From NCBI RefSeq assembly GCF_009674725.1, contig NZ_WKKH01000018.1:1-64000 (forward strand): DNA of 64,000 bases, written 5' to 3'. Every line of letters begins with the position of its first letter. Within the stretch, counting starts at the first letter, position 1. A program made the position numbers and the translations under genes. The stretch is from Pedobacter petrophilus (lineage in GTDB: Bacteria; Bacteroidota; Bacteroidia; Sphingobacteriales; Sphingobacteriaceae). The notes beneath the pieces were generated by a model. The model did no database searches, had not been told where the DNA came from, and worked only from the letters and a program-made list of their open reading frames with translations. This document shows, in pieces, positions 56,401 to 64,000 of the stretch.

Positions 56401-57682
56401 GAAGTACCGCATCGGACCCTAGAGTACTTGAATTACCCAATTTATTACGATATACCCTATACGTGTTATCCTTTCGATTCCAAATGTTGATGCCTCCACC
56501 GTCTGTCCCTATCCAAATTAAACCGTCTTTATCTTCATAAAAAGTTTTTACGTTTTTATGAGATAAACTGTTCGATTGCGGAAGGGCCGTAACCAGATTG
56601 AATTTATACCGTTCGGGACTGTAAACGCATAGCCCCCCACCTGTAGCCACCCAAAAATTATGCTGCTTGTCTTCCAATACAGCGGATACACTTTTTTGAG
56701 GAAGACTTGTTTTAGAAAACGGATCACTTTTGTAATGGGTAAAGCTATTGGTCGTAAAACTATATACACTGAGCCCACCATTTACTGTTCCAACCCAAAA
56801 ATCACCTTTACTATCTTTAAATAGACATAGAACTTCATTTTCTGGCAAACCGATTAGCTTGTTTTCATTTTTTTTAAACTGCCTGACAGATCCTTTTGTA
56901 CTATTAATAACTGATATTCCTTCCTCTTTTGTCCCTACCCATAGATCGCGGTTTTTATCTTCACAAATTGCAGTAATGAAATTACTGGAAATGCCATTAC
57001 TTCTATTAAACAACTTCCAAGTACGGCCAAATAATTGATACAGCCCATTTCCATCCGTGCCTACCCAAAGCGTTTTATTGCTAGCTTGATAAATACAATT
57101 TATGCCATTAAGGTTCTTTGCCTCTTTAGTGTAAGCGCTATAATTGTCTATTCGCTTTTTTCCAAATTGTATAAGGTTCAAACCACCCGCAGTACCTATC
57201 CATAAATTTCCTTTATCATCTACAAAGACAGTTCGGATGTTATTATTGCTTAATCGGCCTGCATTCTTGGTATTGTACAAAAAACGAGTAAATGTATTTG
57301 AGTTTCTGTTAAACCTATTTAGTCCAAAACCTGTTGCAACCCAAATATTATGGTCTTTATCTTCGCAAATGCCATTAATAAAGCTATTGCTTATGGAGCC
57401 TTTATTGTTTACATCCGGTAGGTAATTTATAACCTGATAGCCATCATATCGGCTCAAGCCATAACTCGTTCCTATCCATATATAACCTTTACTGTCTTGA
57501 AAAACACATCTTATTTTACTATTTGACAGCCCTTTTTCAATCACTCTAAATTTAAGTTCAGGATAGGAAGCTGAAGCAATACCTGCATTGGCAAAAAAGA
57601 ACAGTATAATATATATATGGAAAACGAGCCTACTATATACCAGTGAAATTGTTTTGCAAAGGACCTTTTTGCTCATTAACAT
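53486..57682 (-). CDS. Hybrid two-component system sensor/regulator (HTCS 2)
   Basis: A 1398-residue HTCS with the same domain order as HTCS 1: signal peptide, about 14 propeller repeats (e.g. DSKGYIWIGTSYGLSRYDGY), Y_Y_Y domain, membrane helix (about 820-840), HisKA with acceptor His862 in NISHELRTP, HATPase (NNSFKY-like LLHNSFKYTP, GIGISKQ, GSGLGLAF), receiver with VEDNDE and Asp1190 in LSDVMMPKMDG, and an AraC-type HTH at the C-terminus. The periplasmic parts differ enough from HTCS 1 to allow a different ligand. It is divergent from the jelly-roll/GH31 genes, and the 187-bp shared region holds an inverted repeat at 57788-57833. Confidence 0.95.
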   Translation of the reverse strand: MLMSKKVLCKTISLVYSRLVFHIYIILFFFANAGIASASYPELKFRVIEKGLSNSKIRCVFQDSKGYIWIGTSYGLSRYDGYQVINYLPDVNNKGSISNSFINGICEDKDHNIWVATGFGLNRFNRNSNTFTRFLYNTKNAGRLSNNNIRTVFVDDKGNLWIGTAGGLNLIQFGKKRIDNYSAYTKEAKNLNGINCIYQASNKTLWVGTDGNGLYQLFGRTWKLFNRSNGISSNFITAICEDKNRDLWVGTKEEGISVINSTKGSVRQFKKNENKLIGLPENEVLCLFKDSKGDFWVGTVNGGLSVYSFTTNSFTHYKSDPFSKTSLPQKSVSAVLEDKQHNFWVATGGGLCVYSPERYKFNLVTALPQSNSLSHKNVKTFYEDKDGLIWIGTDGGGINIWNRKDNTYRVYRNKLGNSSTLGSDAVLHVYKDKQGTIWVATWGGGLNRFNPKTNNFSRFVHQPADTNSIGSDDVCQLFEDSRGQLWVGTAYGGLSVLDRKKGIFRLFKGPINQKTKFEGKSISRIQEDKNGDLWIGTDDAGLYCYSEKNKSLTSYFNPNSNTKISFYEPVDVVFNDSKGRLWIGQNSLMLFDFKTRTFKQPALSAKFGKIIILEIMEDLKGNFWISTNNGLIKYNPDQLFFKRYSEADGLQGLEFSRNSSLKTRDGKMLFGGTQGFNIFHPDSISNSSNVAPVYFTDFQIFNKSVIAFGDNSVLKSPISEAKEVKLAYDQSLFSFDYASLNYIDPEKTQYAYYLEGFDRAWNFVGNQRKATYTNLDPGKYVFKVKARNADGVWGTNEASINVIIVPPFWMTWWFKLSGVLVLMATLIFLLQQRRKVELKKIDEVKKEEIHQSQLQFFTNISHELRTPLTLILGPLQRIMKEGGSETLKNSTQIMYRNGMRLMGLINEIIDFRKAETGVLNLKVTKGNLAQLINDLAADFSEKAIELGINFKVNIPVINEDLWFDKQIIEKIIINLLHNSFKYTPAGETVTIEIFFAIADLKPSFENELILKSNYKAAEYVYIRVADNGIGISKQSMNHLFERYFRITQSHLGSGLGLAFVKTLTFLHKGEIYVYSEKLKGTEISIAIPIGKKEYKLSELWDENNEESTVKLESLEYKNELYFKKDILIKGNLDLALPREAKTLLIVEDNDEIRAFLRECLALHYHIYEAVDGLEGLIKAKEQSPDLILSDVMMPKMDGIELCRLLKEDLETSHIPIILLTANDTPDTKISGVGFGADHYFSKPIDIDLLSLTIKNLFDQRQKIKQRYLKDYKVEVRELVHSAKDKELMDKLLAIIELHMENPDLSVDMICKEIGMSKTKLGTKIKEITGLAIIEFVKNVRLKKAVEIMTCEAVSVGEVMYRVGILSKSYFSTVFKKEYGVSPSQFLLDIDHSIKKGKG

Positions 57683-57787
57683 TTTAAACAGATTTTAAGG
57701 CTAAAATACTGAAAATAACTTGGTGCGATGCCCATATACAAACCACTCGTCGTGTTTTTTGAACGTTATAAGCTAATACAGTTACAA

Positions 57788-57833
57788 AAATGACCAATCA
57801 AGCAACAAGGTATAATTTTAAATTTGGTCATTT
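57788..57833. promoter_or_regulatory. Inverted repeat AAATGACCAA/TTGGTCATTT
   Basis: A perfect 10-bp inverted repeat (57788-57797 and 57824-57833), arms 36 bp apart from centre to centre, between the HTCS 2 start (57682) and the jelly-roll gene (57870). The two arms fit two subunits of an AraC-type DNA-binding domain, so HTCS 2 itself may bind here. I did not find the same pair elsewhere in the window. Confidence 0.5.
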
Positions 57834-57869
57834 GTAGTATAACCATTTATAAAAATTATAAACCTAAAC

Positions 57870-58976
57870 ATGATACAAAAACCGGAGGCATTAACCTCAG
57901 CTCAATCGAGTGCTGGGACAACTAACCTCAAGTATTTAGATTGCTGTCTTTCAGGGCTTTTTGCCAAAAGCAGCGAACATACATCCCAGAAAAAAACCCT
58001 TTTCTTAACGAGTTGCAGCTTAACTATTGGTATGATGATCTCAATCACATCATGGGCGCAGGAGGTAAAAAATAAACAGCTGAAACCCCAGTTAATCATT
58101 CAATCAAATTTTGAAGGGACAACCCGAGTTGTGCCAATACCTGGTACTAAAGATTATGGCGCTTCAATAGAACGGTTAGCTGGCAAGGGAGCAAAACTAA
58201 GGAATAGCGACTGGGATAAAGATCTTATACCAGTAATTAAAAGTGGCATACTGGAGGTTCAATACACTGGTGGCGATTCTTCTAAACGCTACGCTAAAGT
58301 TGTACCAGAGCCAGGCAACCCTAACAACCATGTACTTAAGTTTTGGCTGGATGGTTCATGGACAGCAGATTTGGGACTTCAAAAAGCAAGGGTACAAACA
58401 AATCTATATGGCATCAAGGGAGGTTTCAAAGAATTTTATCAGTCGGTAAGAGTATTTCTTTCTAACGATTTTGCAGTGCTTCGAGATTACCCTAAAAGAA
58501 TAACATGGCTTACACTTTCAGAATTTTGGAATAACGAATGGTGGGTAAAAGAAGAGAAATATGGTTTCAGGAATGGCTTGTGTATTGGCAAACTAGATCC
58601 TAATGAAACAGATTTAAACTTTTTATTAAATGCCGAAGACCCAGGCCAAAAAGAAGTTTGGCGGTATAACAATACAAACGTAAAAGTACCCATAGGAAAA
58701 TGGTTTACCATGGAATACTACTTTAAAGAAGGCAATAAAGAAACCGGCCGTTTTTATCTAGCCATAACCCCAGATGGTGAGCCGAAAAAAGTGGTTTATG
58801 ATGTGCATAATTTTACGCACATGACCACTGATCCAGCTCCAAACGGATTAACAGGATATAACCCGATGAAATTATATACTTCACCAGAAATTGTTGCCTA
58901 TGTGAAATCTAAGGGGAAAACACTCCAGATTTATTGGGACGATTTTAAACTCTGGAAGAATAAACGCCCACAATAA
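57870..58976 (+). CDS. Jelly-roll (ConA-like) polysaccharide lyase/binding protein, paralogue 1
   Basis: A 368-residue protein, first of four paralogues at 57870-64000. Conserved core motifs are FKEFYQSVRVFL, WLTLSEFWNNEWW, GKWFTMEYYFKEG, GRFYLAITPDG, NPMKLYTS and IYWDDFKLWKNKRP. The predicted fold is a beta-jelly roll like that of alginate lyase/LamG families. I cannot say whether it is a lyase or a non-catalytic glycan-binding protein. The start is odd: about 45 residues precede a signal-like stretch (LFLTSCSLTIGMMISITSWAQ), so the real start may be internal, but no Met lies between residue 1 and that stretch. It is divergent from HTCS 2 and followed 29 bp later by GH31. Confidence 0.65.
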   Translation: MIQKPEALTSAQSSAGTTNLKYLDCCLSGLFAKSSEHTSQKKTLFLTSCSLTIGMMISITSWAQEVKNKQLKPQLIIQSNFEGTTRVVPIPGTKDYGASIERLAGKGAKLRNSDWDKDLIPVIKSGILEVQYTGGDSSKRYAKVVPEPGNPNNHVLKFWLDGSWTADLGLQKARVQTNLYGIKGGFKEFYQSVRVFLSNDFAVLRDYPKRITWLTLSEFWNNEWWVKEEKYGFRNGLCIGKLDPNETDLNFLLNAEDPGQKEVWRYNNTNVKVPIGKWFTMEYYFKEGNKETGRFYLAITPDGEPKKVVYDVHNFTHMTTDPAPNGLTGYNPMKLYTSPEIVAYVKSKGKTLQIYWDDFKLWKNKRPQ

Positions 58977-59005
58977 ATACACTTTAAAATTTACAAATAA
59001 ACTTT

Positions 59006-61239
59006 ATGAAAAACAGGTTTTTGTTTTTACTTCTATTTTTTATGGGTAGCCAGGTTACTGCCCAAAGCACTAATCCCATCGTTATCGGTAAAACTAGATT
59101 CACGGTTATTACCCCCGAACTTATCCGAATGGAATATGCCTTGGATGACAAATTTGTAGACAATACTCTTTTTTTGCACATAATCGCTCAGCCTTGAGCA
59201 ATGAGTTTCAGATTAAACAAGACGGAAACAAGTATACCATTACTACCAAAAGAATGGTAGTAAAATTTATAGATGATGGCTACCCGCTCAGCAACCTTAA
59301 CATCCGTATTACCGTTTTTAATAAGCCAAAAAATTATGAATGGGCGATGCATAAAAAGGATAATAAAAACCTTGGTGGAACCCTGATTACGCTTGATCAG
59401 ATTACGGGCGAAGTTCCTACTAGCAATGGTTTATTATCCAGAAACGGTTGTCAGTTAATTGATGATAGCCGAAAAGAAATTTTTGTAGATGGATGGATTG
59501 CCGAACGTTCTGTAAATCACCTGTCCGATTTTTACTTTTTCGCCTATGGCAATGATTATAAAACGGCACTCAAGGCCTTGTCTACCATAAGTGGTGAAGT
59601 GCCTATGAATCGTAAATATATTCATGGAAGCTGGTATTGCCGCTGGTGGGATTACTCGGCAGATGAGTTTTTAGAAATAGTTAAGGGATATAAGGAACAT
59701 GATTTCCCGCTTGATGTAATGGTATTGGATATGGGCTGGCATACTCAAAAAGATGCCACAACTGGATTGGGCAATACAGATTCTTACGGATGGACGGGCT
59801 ACAGCTGGAACAAAAAACTATTTCCCAATCCTCAAGGTCTGCTGAATAAGTTAAAAGACGACGGTCTGGCTATTGCCCTGAATGATCACCCTCATGATGG
59901 GATCCGCCATCACGAAGATCAATACCCTAATTTTATGAAAGCTATGGGCGAAGACACTACGGGTAAAAAAGAATTGTTGTTTAATGCCGGAAATAAAAAG
60001 TACACGGAAAACTTTTTTAAGTATGCTCAGCAGCCTTTAGAGAATATGGGGGTAGATTTTTGGTGGCTAGACTGGCAACAAGATATGGAAATGCCTTATG
60101 TGTTGGGCTACCGCACCTTACGACACTTACCTTGGCTTAACAACCTTTACTTTAAAAATTCAGAACGTGATAACAAACGAGGACTTCTGTTTAGCCGTTG
60201 GGCGGGATGGGGAAGCCACCGTACACCTATACAATTTTCTGGTGATGCAAAATCAACCTGGGAATTGCTGAAATTTGAAGTGCCTTTTACCACCAATAGC
60301 GGTAACGTTGGATGCTTTTTTTGGGCGCATGATATTGGTGGCTTTTTTGGCGACCGTAATCCGGAACAATACGTGAGGTGGACACAATTCGGACTTACCA
60401 ATTCATCATTAAGAATACATTCTACTTATGATTCAAAATTAGACAGGCGTCCTTGGCTTTGGGGCGAACAGGCTGAGATAGCAATGAGAAAGGTCTATCA
60501 TCTTCGCTCGCAATTAATGCCGTACATCTATTCAAGCGTTTGGCAATGCCATAGTCAAACAATCCCCTTAAACCGAGGAATGTATATCGAGTATCCCGAC
60601 AAGGAAGAGGCGTACAATAATCCGCAACAATACCTATTTGGCGACTTGTTACTCTCTGCCCCGATAGTATCTCCCGGAACAGGAAAAGATTTAATTGCTA
60701 ACCAAAAAGTTTGGTTTCCAGAAGGTGATACTTGGTTTAATATCTTTAACCATAAAAAATACGAAGGAGGTACAACACAAGATGTAAGTGCAGATATTAA
60801 TGAGTCTCCCTTATTTGTTAAAGGCGGTTACCCTTTGCCAATGCAACCTTATCGCCAACGAATGGCAACCGCAAAGCTTGATACCCTGGTTATACGATGC
60901 TATCCAGGAACAGAGGGTAAAAAGAACATGTTTACGCTTTATGAAGATGATGGTGTTTCTACCGATTATTTAAAGGGCAAAAATGCATTTAATAACCTGT
61001 ATTATTTGCAAGCGAAGAACGGAGCGGATATAACCATTGATGCTGTTGCCGGCCAAGGTTATAAAGACCAACCGCTAAAAAGGGCCTATCAAATAGAGCT
61101 ACTTGGTGTAGTGATGAAAGGTGCCAAAGTAAATGGGAAAAGTAGGAAAGTAGTATGGCGAAAAGATTTAAATGCAAGCGTTGTTACTATTCCAAGTACA
61201 ACGATAAAGCAAGTGATTACCGTTAATTTATTTCAATAA
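59006..61239 (+). CDS. GH31 alpha-glycosidase, frame broken in a T7 run
   Basis: A GH31 enzyme (alpha-glucosidase/alpha-xylosidase type) of about 744 residues if restored. The first frame (59006 to a stop at 59197) has a signal peptide (MGSQVTAQ) and ITPELIRMEYALDDKFVDNT. The rest, from about 59176, is in another frame and gives NRSALSNEF, then barrel motifs VMVLDMGWHTQ, FWWLDWQQDMEMPY (likely nucleophile Asp) and PIQFSGDAKSTW (likely acid/base Asp). The switch falls in TTTTTTT at 59169-59175. One more T would give ...DNTLFFAHNRSAL and a continuous protein. It may be a mutation, a sequencing slip, or slippage-based expression. An internal TTG at 59194 could start a signal-less protein, which seems less likely to work. 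In a xylan locus, alpha-xylosidase or alpha-glucosidase activity is plausible. Confidence 0.8.
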
Positions 61240-61313
61240 AAGTATTACACTGAGTTCGATAAAAAAATTTATAAAAAGAAAGTTACGAGTACAAGCAATT
61301 TAAAAATATTTTT

Positions 61314-61344
61314 TTAACCAAATAATTATTAATTAAACCAAAGT
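61314..61344 (+). promoter_or_regulatory. ACCAAA leader of jelly-roll paralogue 2
   Basis: TTAACCAAAT begins at 61314, and a second ACCAAA lies just before the start codon at 61345. The end reads AAAGTATGAAAAA, as before SusC (37902-37931 on the minus strand). It is a leader shared between outer-membrane genes of the locus. Confidence 0.45.
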
Positions 61345-62406
61345 ATGAAAAATTCTTTTTTAATAGTGCTAACTATTCCTGCATTAATATTATGTATGGG
61401 CAGTTGCAAGAAAAACCAAGAGGTAGCAAATACCACTGCCTCTTCATCCAGCACTTCAGAAAACCAGCTTCAGTTGCTAAGCACCACAGGCACACTGGTT
61501 GCGTCATCAGATTTTAACAATTCAGCTATTTCTTATGTAGATCCACAACGTGATGACCTTACCGGCATTAATGTTAGTCCCTACGACTGGACAACTTCAA
61601 ATTTTGGAAAAAGCTTTCGCTTTTATTACGAAGGGGGAACATCTACAGACCGCAAAGCTGTAATAACAACAGATGATAACAGTACCAATAACATTCTAAA
61701 ATACATTATTACTAACGGCACCATTGCGGCAAACCCGCCAAAAGCCAGAGTACAGGTAGAAATTGATGGCTTTAAGGACCCAGTTACTGGCGGATATTTC
61801 AAAGAGTTTTACCAAAGCGTAAGAATGAAACTTCATTACAGCTCATTCAAGAAAATTTTAGATGACCCAAACCGACTAGTCCCACCTACCCCAACATACG
61901 ATCCACATGATTGGCTTACCTTATTTGAACTTTGGAACAATAATACCTGGGGAGATGATTTTCCTTTTAGAATAGGGATAACTTTAAAGAAATCTGCAAA
62001 CTTGCAAAATTTTAACTTTGAAGCAGGTGCTCAAAAAGATGTTAGCGGTTCGTTTCAAGACGTTTGGAAAAATTCTTCCTCTACATTTGTTGTACCACTA
62101 GGCACCTGGATGACTGTTGACATCTATTTTAAAGAAGGTACAGCAGGCAGTAATAATGGTAAGTTTTATATGGCTGTTACGCCAGATGGCGGTACTAAAA
62201 CAGTAATATTTGATTATGCAACCGGCACTAATCACAATTGGACACAGCACCCAGGTGATCCTAATCCAGACGGTGTGCAAAGTTGGAACGCCATGAAACT
62301 ATATACTTCTAAAACTATTATAGACGCTGTAAAAGCAGGTACTAATCCTCAATCGTTACAAGTATCTTGGGATAATTTTAGAATTTGGAGAGATAAGCAA
62401 CCTTAA
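61345..62406 (+). CDS. Jelly-roll surface lipoprotein, paralogue 2
   Basis: A 353-residue lipoprotein. The signal peptide ends in MGSCKKNQE, a lipobox followed by lysines as in exported Bacteroidota surface proteins. A Ser/Thr-rich linker (about 30-55) leads into the jelly-roll core with FKEFYQSVRMKLHYS, WLTLFELWNNNTW, GTWMTVDIYFKEG, GKFYMAVTPDGGTKTVIFDY, NAMKLYTS and VSWDNFRIWRDKQP. It probably binds or cuts glycan at the cell surface. The gene lies 105 bp after the GH31 stop codon and 80 bp before paralogue 3. Confidence 0.68.
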   Translation: MKNSFLIVLTIPALILCMGSCKKNQEVANTTASSSSTSENQLQLLSTTGTLVASSDFNNSAISYVDPQRDDLTGINVSPYDWTTSNFGKSFRFYYEGGTSTDRKAVITTDDNSTNNILKYIITNGTIAANPPKARVQVEIDGFKDPVTGGYFKEFYQSVRMKLHYSSFKKILDDPNRLVPPTPTYDPHDWLTLFELWNNNTWGDDFPFRIGITLKKSANLQNFNFEAGAQKDVSGSFQDVWKNSSSTFVVPLGTWMTVDIYFKEGTAGSNNGKFYMAVTPDGGTKTVIFDYATGTNHNWTQHPGDPNPDGVQSWNAMKLYTSKTIIDAVKAGTNPQSLQVSWDNFRIWRDKQP

Positions 62407-62486
62407 TAATTTAAAAATTGCTTGTACTTTTTTAATAAAGCTTAGTAAACAATAAATATGATCAGCTATAAAAAACCAAATATATC

Positions 62487-63524
62487 ATGAAAAAATATTC
62501 TTTTTTGTTAGTATCCATGTGCTTCTTCTTTGCATGCAGCAAAAAAAACAGTCCACTAGTGTCCTCACCACCTATTAATCCAATTGACATCAGTCCTGTA
62601 CCAACTTCAGAGTTGATATTTAACTCTGGTTTTGAAAACACTACCATCATACAAACTAATGCGCAGATGGATGAATTTAGAGGTAAAGATCTTACGTTCT
62701 CTACAAAGAATGATTGGGTAACTGATTTCGCAAACCATCCGAACGTTGGTTATGTAAGAAATTACTATGAAGAAGGTGATAGTACCCAGCGTAGGGCCAG
62801 AATTGTAGCAGAACCATTAAACCCGAGCAACAAAGTGCTTAATTATAAATTACTTACACCTCATATTGCCATTCCGGCAAGCTCTCAGTATACGGTAAAT
62901 GGAATTGTTTTCGATAAAAAAGCCAGAATACAAATGGATATTTACGGCAATACCGATTTGAAGGAAGTATACCAATCTGTACGCCTATTTATACCTACAG
63001 ACTTTAACAAGCTTGTTAATTCTGCATACCCAGCAAGTGGAGATTGGATTACCCTATTTGAGTTTTGGAATAATGCGCAATGGAATCCTGGGGCTACCTA
63101 TCCTTTCCGTTTTGGTGTTACGCTTAGCAAAATTGCTCCTGGCACCGTTGGCTCTCCATTCTTTTTCAAAGTTGAAGCCCAGAAATTAGTAAGCGGATTT
63201 GTAACCGTATGGGAAAAATCTAACACCGGTTTTCAAGCTCCTATTGGTAAATGGATGACCATAGAGTATTATATCAAAGATGGTAACAAAGGAAACGGAC
63301 GCTTTTATTTTGCAGTTACACCAGATGGTGGCACTAAAACGGTAGTTTATGACCTTAAAGAAGATACCTGCCATCCAGATGACCCCAATCCGGACGGGCT
63401 TGGAGACATCAATCCAATTAAACTTTATACCTCTAATAACATGGTAAATCAGATGAACGCTAGAAATGGCATCTTCCAAGTGTATTGGGATGATTTTAAG
63501 TTTTGGAAAAATAAAAGGCCATAA
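62487..63524 (+). CDS. Jelly-roll surface lipoprotein, paralogue 3
   Basis: A 345-residue lipoprotein with a lipobox in FFFACSKKNSP and a Pro/Ser-rich linker. The core repeats the set seen in paralogues 1 and 2: LKEVYQSVRLFIP, WITLFEFWNNAQW, GKWMTIEYYIKDG, GRFYFAVTPDGGTKTVVYDL, NPIKLYTS and VYWDDFKFWKNKRP. The plus-strand unit ends here in a hairpin terminator (63576-63607) shared with the convergent paralogue 4. Confidence 0.68.
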   Translation: MKKYSFLLVSMCFFFACSKKNSPLVSSPPINPIDISPVPTSELIFNSGFENTTIIQTNAQMDEFRGKDLTFSTKNDWVTDFANHPNVGYVRNYYEEGDSTQRRARIVAEPLNPSNKVLNYKLLTPHIAIPASSQYTVNGIVFDKKARIQMDIYGNTDLKEVYQSVRLFIPTDFNKLVNSAYPASGDWITLFEFWNNAQWNPGATYPFRFGVTLSKIAPGTVGSPFFFKVEAQKLVSGFVTVWEKSNTGFQAPIGKWMTIEYYIKDGNKGNGRFYFAVTPDGGTKTVVYDLKEDTCHPDDPNPDGLGDINPIKLYTSNNMVNQMNARNGIFQVYWDDFKFWKNKRP

Positions 63525-63575
63525 TTTTCTTCAATCGAAGAATCCGCTTCATAATAGAACAGCGATTAAACAATA

Positions 63576-63607
63576 AAATTCCCGGCAACTTGCGCAACCG
63601 GGAATTT
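63576..63607. terminator. Bidirectional hairpin between convergent paralogues
   Basis: AAATTCCCGG and CCGGGAATTT form a 10-bp perfect stem with a 12-nt loop between genes that end at 63524 (plus) and 63634 (minus). The flanking A/T tracts are modest, so the efficiency is unclear. Confidence 0.75.
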
Positions 63608-63633
63608 ATACCTTTCAGCCGATTTACCTACTG

Positions 63634-64000
63634 CTATGGCGTTATAGCGCCCACGCTAGGAAGTTTGTTTTCGTACATTTCCAAGTCATCCCAATATACC
63701 TGTAGAGATTTACCTGCAACTTGAAAAGGTTTAACCACAGCCTCGCTGCAGTATAATTTCATCGGGTTAAAGCCATTATAACCCGTAGGACTGGTATTAT
63801 TGCGATGGATATTAGTTGCATATTTATCACACAACTTATTCCAAACACCTGTATTGGTAGCATTTACCTCACGAACTGCGAAATAAGTTCTGCCTGTACC
63901 AGCATCACCTTCTTTAATATAAATTTCTGCTTCCAACCATTTGCCAGTTGGTATTTTATAATTGGTGTTCTGCACACTCCATATATTTAGTGGTTGTGCA
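63634..64000 (-). CDS. Jelly-roll protein, paralogue 4 (partial, N-terminus outside window)
   Basis: The C-terminal 122 residues of a fourth paralogue on the minus strand. The reading frame stays open to the window edge (AQPLNIWSVQNTNYK...), so the GTG at 63975 is not its start. Shared motifs are PTGKWLEAEIYIKEGDAGTG, TYFAVREVNATN, NPMKLYCS and VYWDDLEMYENKLP. It is the most divergent of the four and points toward the others. Whether it belongs to another operon cannot be seen. Confidence 0.7.
   Translation of the reverse strand, partial: AQPLNIWSVQNTNYKIPTGKWLEAEIYIKEGDAGTGRTYFAVREVNATNTGVWNKLCDKYATNIHRNNTSPTGYNGFNPMKLYCSEAVVKPFQVAGKSLQVYWDDLEMYENKLPSVGAITP

Noticed and set aside
59194-59199. 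TTG at 59194 as the true start of GH31
   Set aside because: Starting here would remove the signal peptide and first strand, which exist just upstream in another frame; a frameshift in the T run explains the pattern better.
1-64000. CRISPR array, tRNA, rRNA or prophage
   Set aside because: No regularly spaced direct repeats of 25-40 bp, no tRNA-like cloverleaf noticed, and no phage structural or integrase genes.

Overview
The window looks like a chromosomal stretch of a Bacteroidota bacterium, most likely of the Sphingobacteriaceae (Pedobacter-like). This rests on the AT-rich base composition, a SusC/SusD pair, two one-protein hybrid two-component sensors (HTCS), signal peptides ending in FGQ or AQ, and many lipoproteins with a Cys-Lys-Lys start. 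Taxonomy is inferred from gene content only. Almost the whole window is one large polysaccharide-utilisation region. No rRNA, tRNA or CRISPR array was seen.

Layout. 1-12 kb: a repeat copy, a GH5-like hydrolase, an Asp-rich secreted protein of unknown function, HTCS 1 on the plus strand, a 478-bp non-autonomous inverted-repeat element and a GH3 enzyme. 12-16.4 kb: a FadR-type GntR regulator with operator-like TTGG/CCAA sites, a 163-bp MITE, a GH36-like alpha-galactosidase and a wrecked DUF6807 gene. 16.4-30 kb (minus strand): GH120 beta-xylosidase, PhyH dioxygenase, sugar MFS porter, GH10 xylanase, TIM-barrel isomerase, GH88/105 uronyl hydrolase, then a second isomerase, a GMC oxidoreductase, its small subunit and a heparinase II/III-like lyase. 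30-38 kb: an AraC regulator, a second GH10 and SusD/SusC. 38-46 kb (minus strand): BASS transporter, aldo/keto reductase, second heparinase-like lyase, GlcG/HbpS-like protein, second GH88/105 and DUF4861. 46-53 kb (minus strand): HutC-type GntR regulator, a TIM-barrel hydrolase fused to a SUMF1-like domain, DMT sugar transporter, second PhyH protein, PfkB kinase and third TIM isomerase. 53-64 kb: HTCS 2, four jelly-roll paralogues (the last cut by the window edge) and a GH31 with a frameshift in a T run.

How the parts may work together (inference). The enzyme set (two GH10, GH120, GH3, GH31, GH36, two lyase-like proteins, two unsaturated-uronyl hydrolases) fits a branched, uronic-acid-bearing xylan or a mixture of plant cell-wall glycans. 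SusC/SusD would import oligosaccharides, the lyases and GH88/105 would remove uronosyl units, and GH10, GH120 and GH3 would release xylose for the MFS porter. The oxidoreductase, isomerase and kinase genes would handle the less common sugars. Many functions occur twice (HTCS, GH10, GH88/105, lyase, isomerase, PhyH), but only one SusC/SusD pair is present. This suggests two merged loci or an internal duplication. Several non-coding segments are also duplicated, including a 175-bp promoter-plus-start segment found both beside the AraC gene and in front of GH88.
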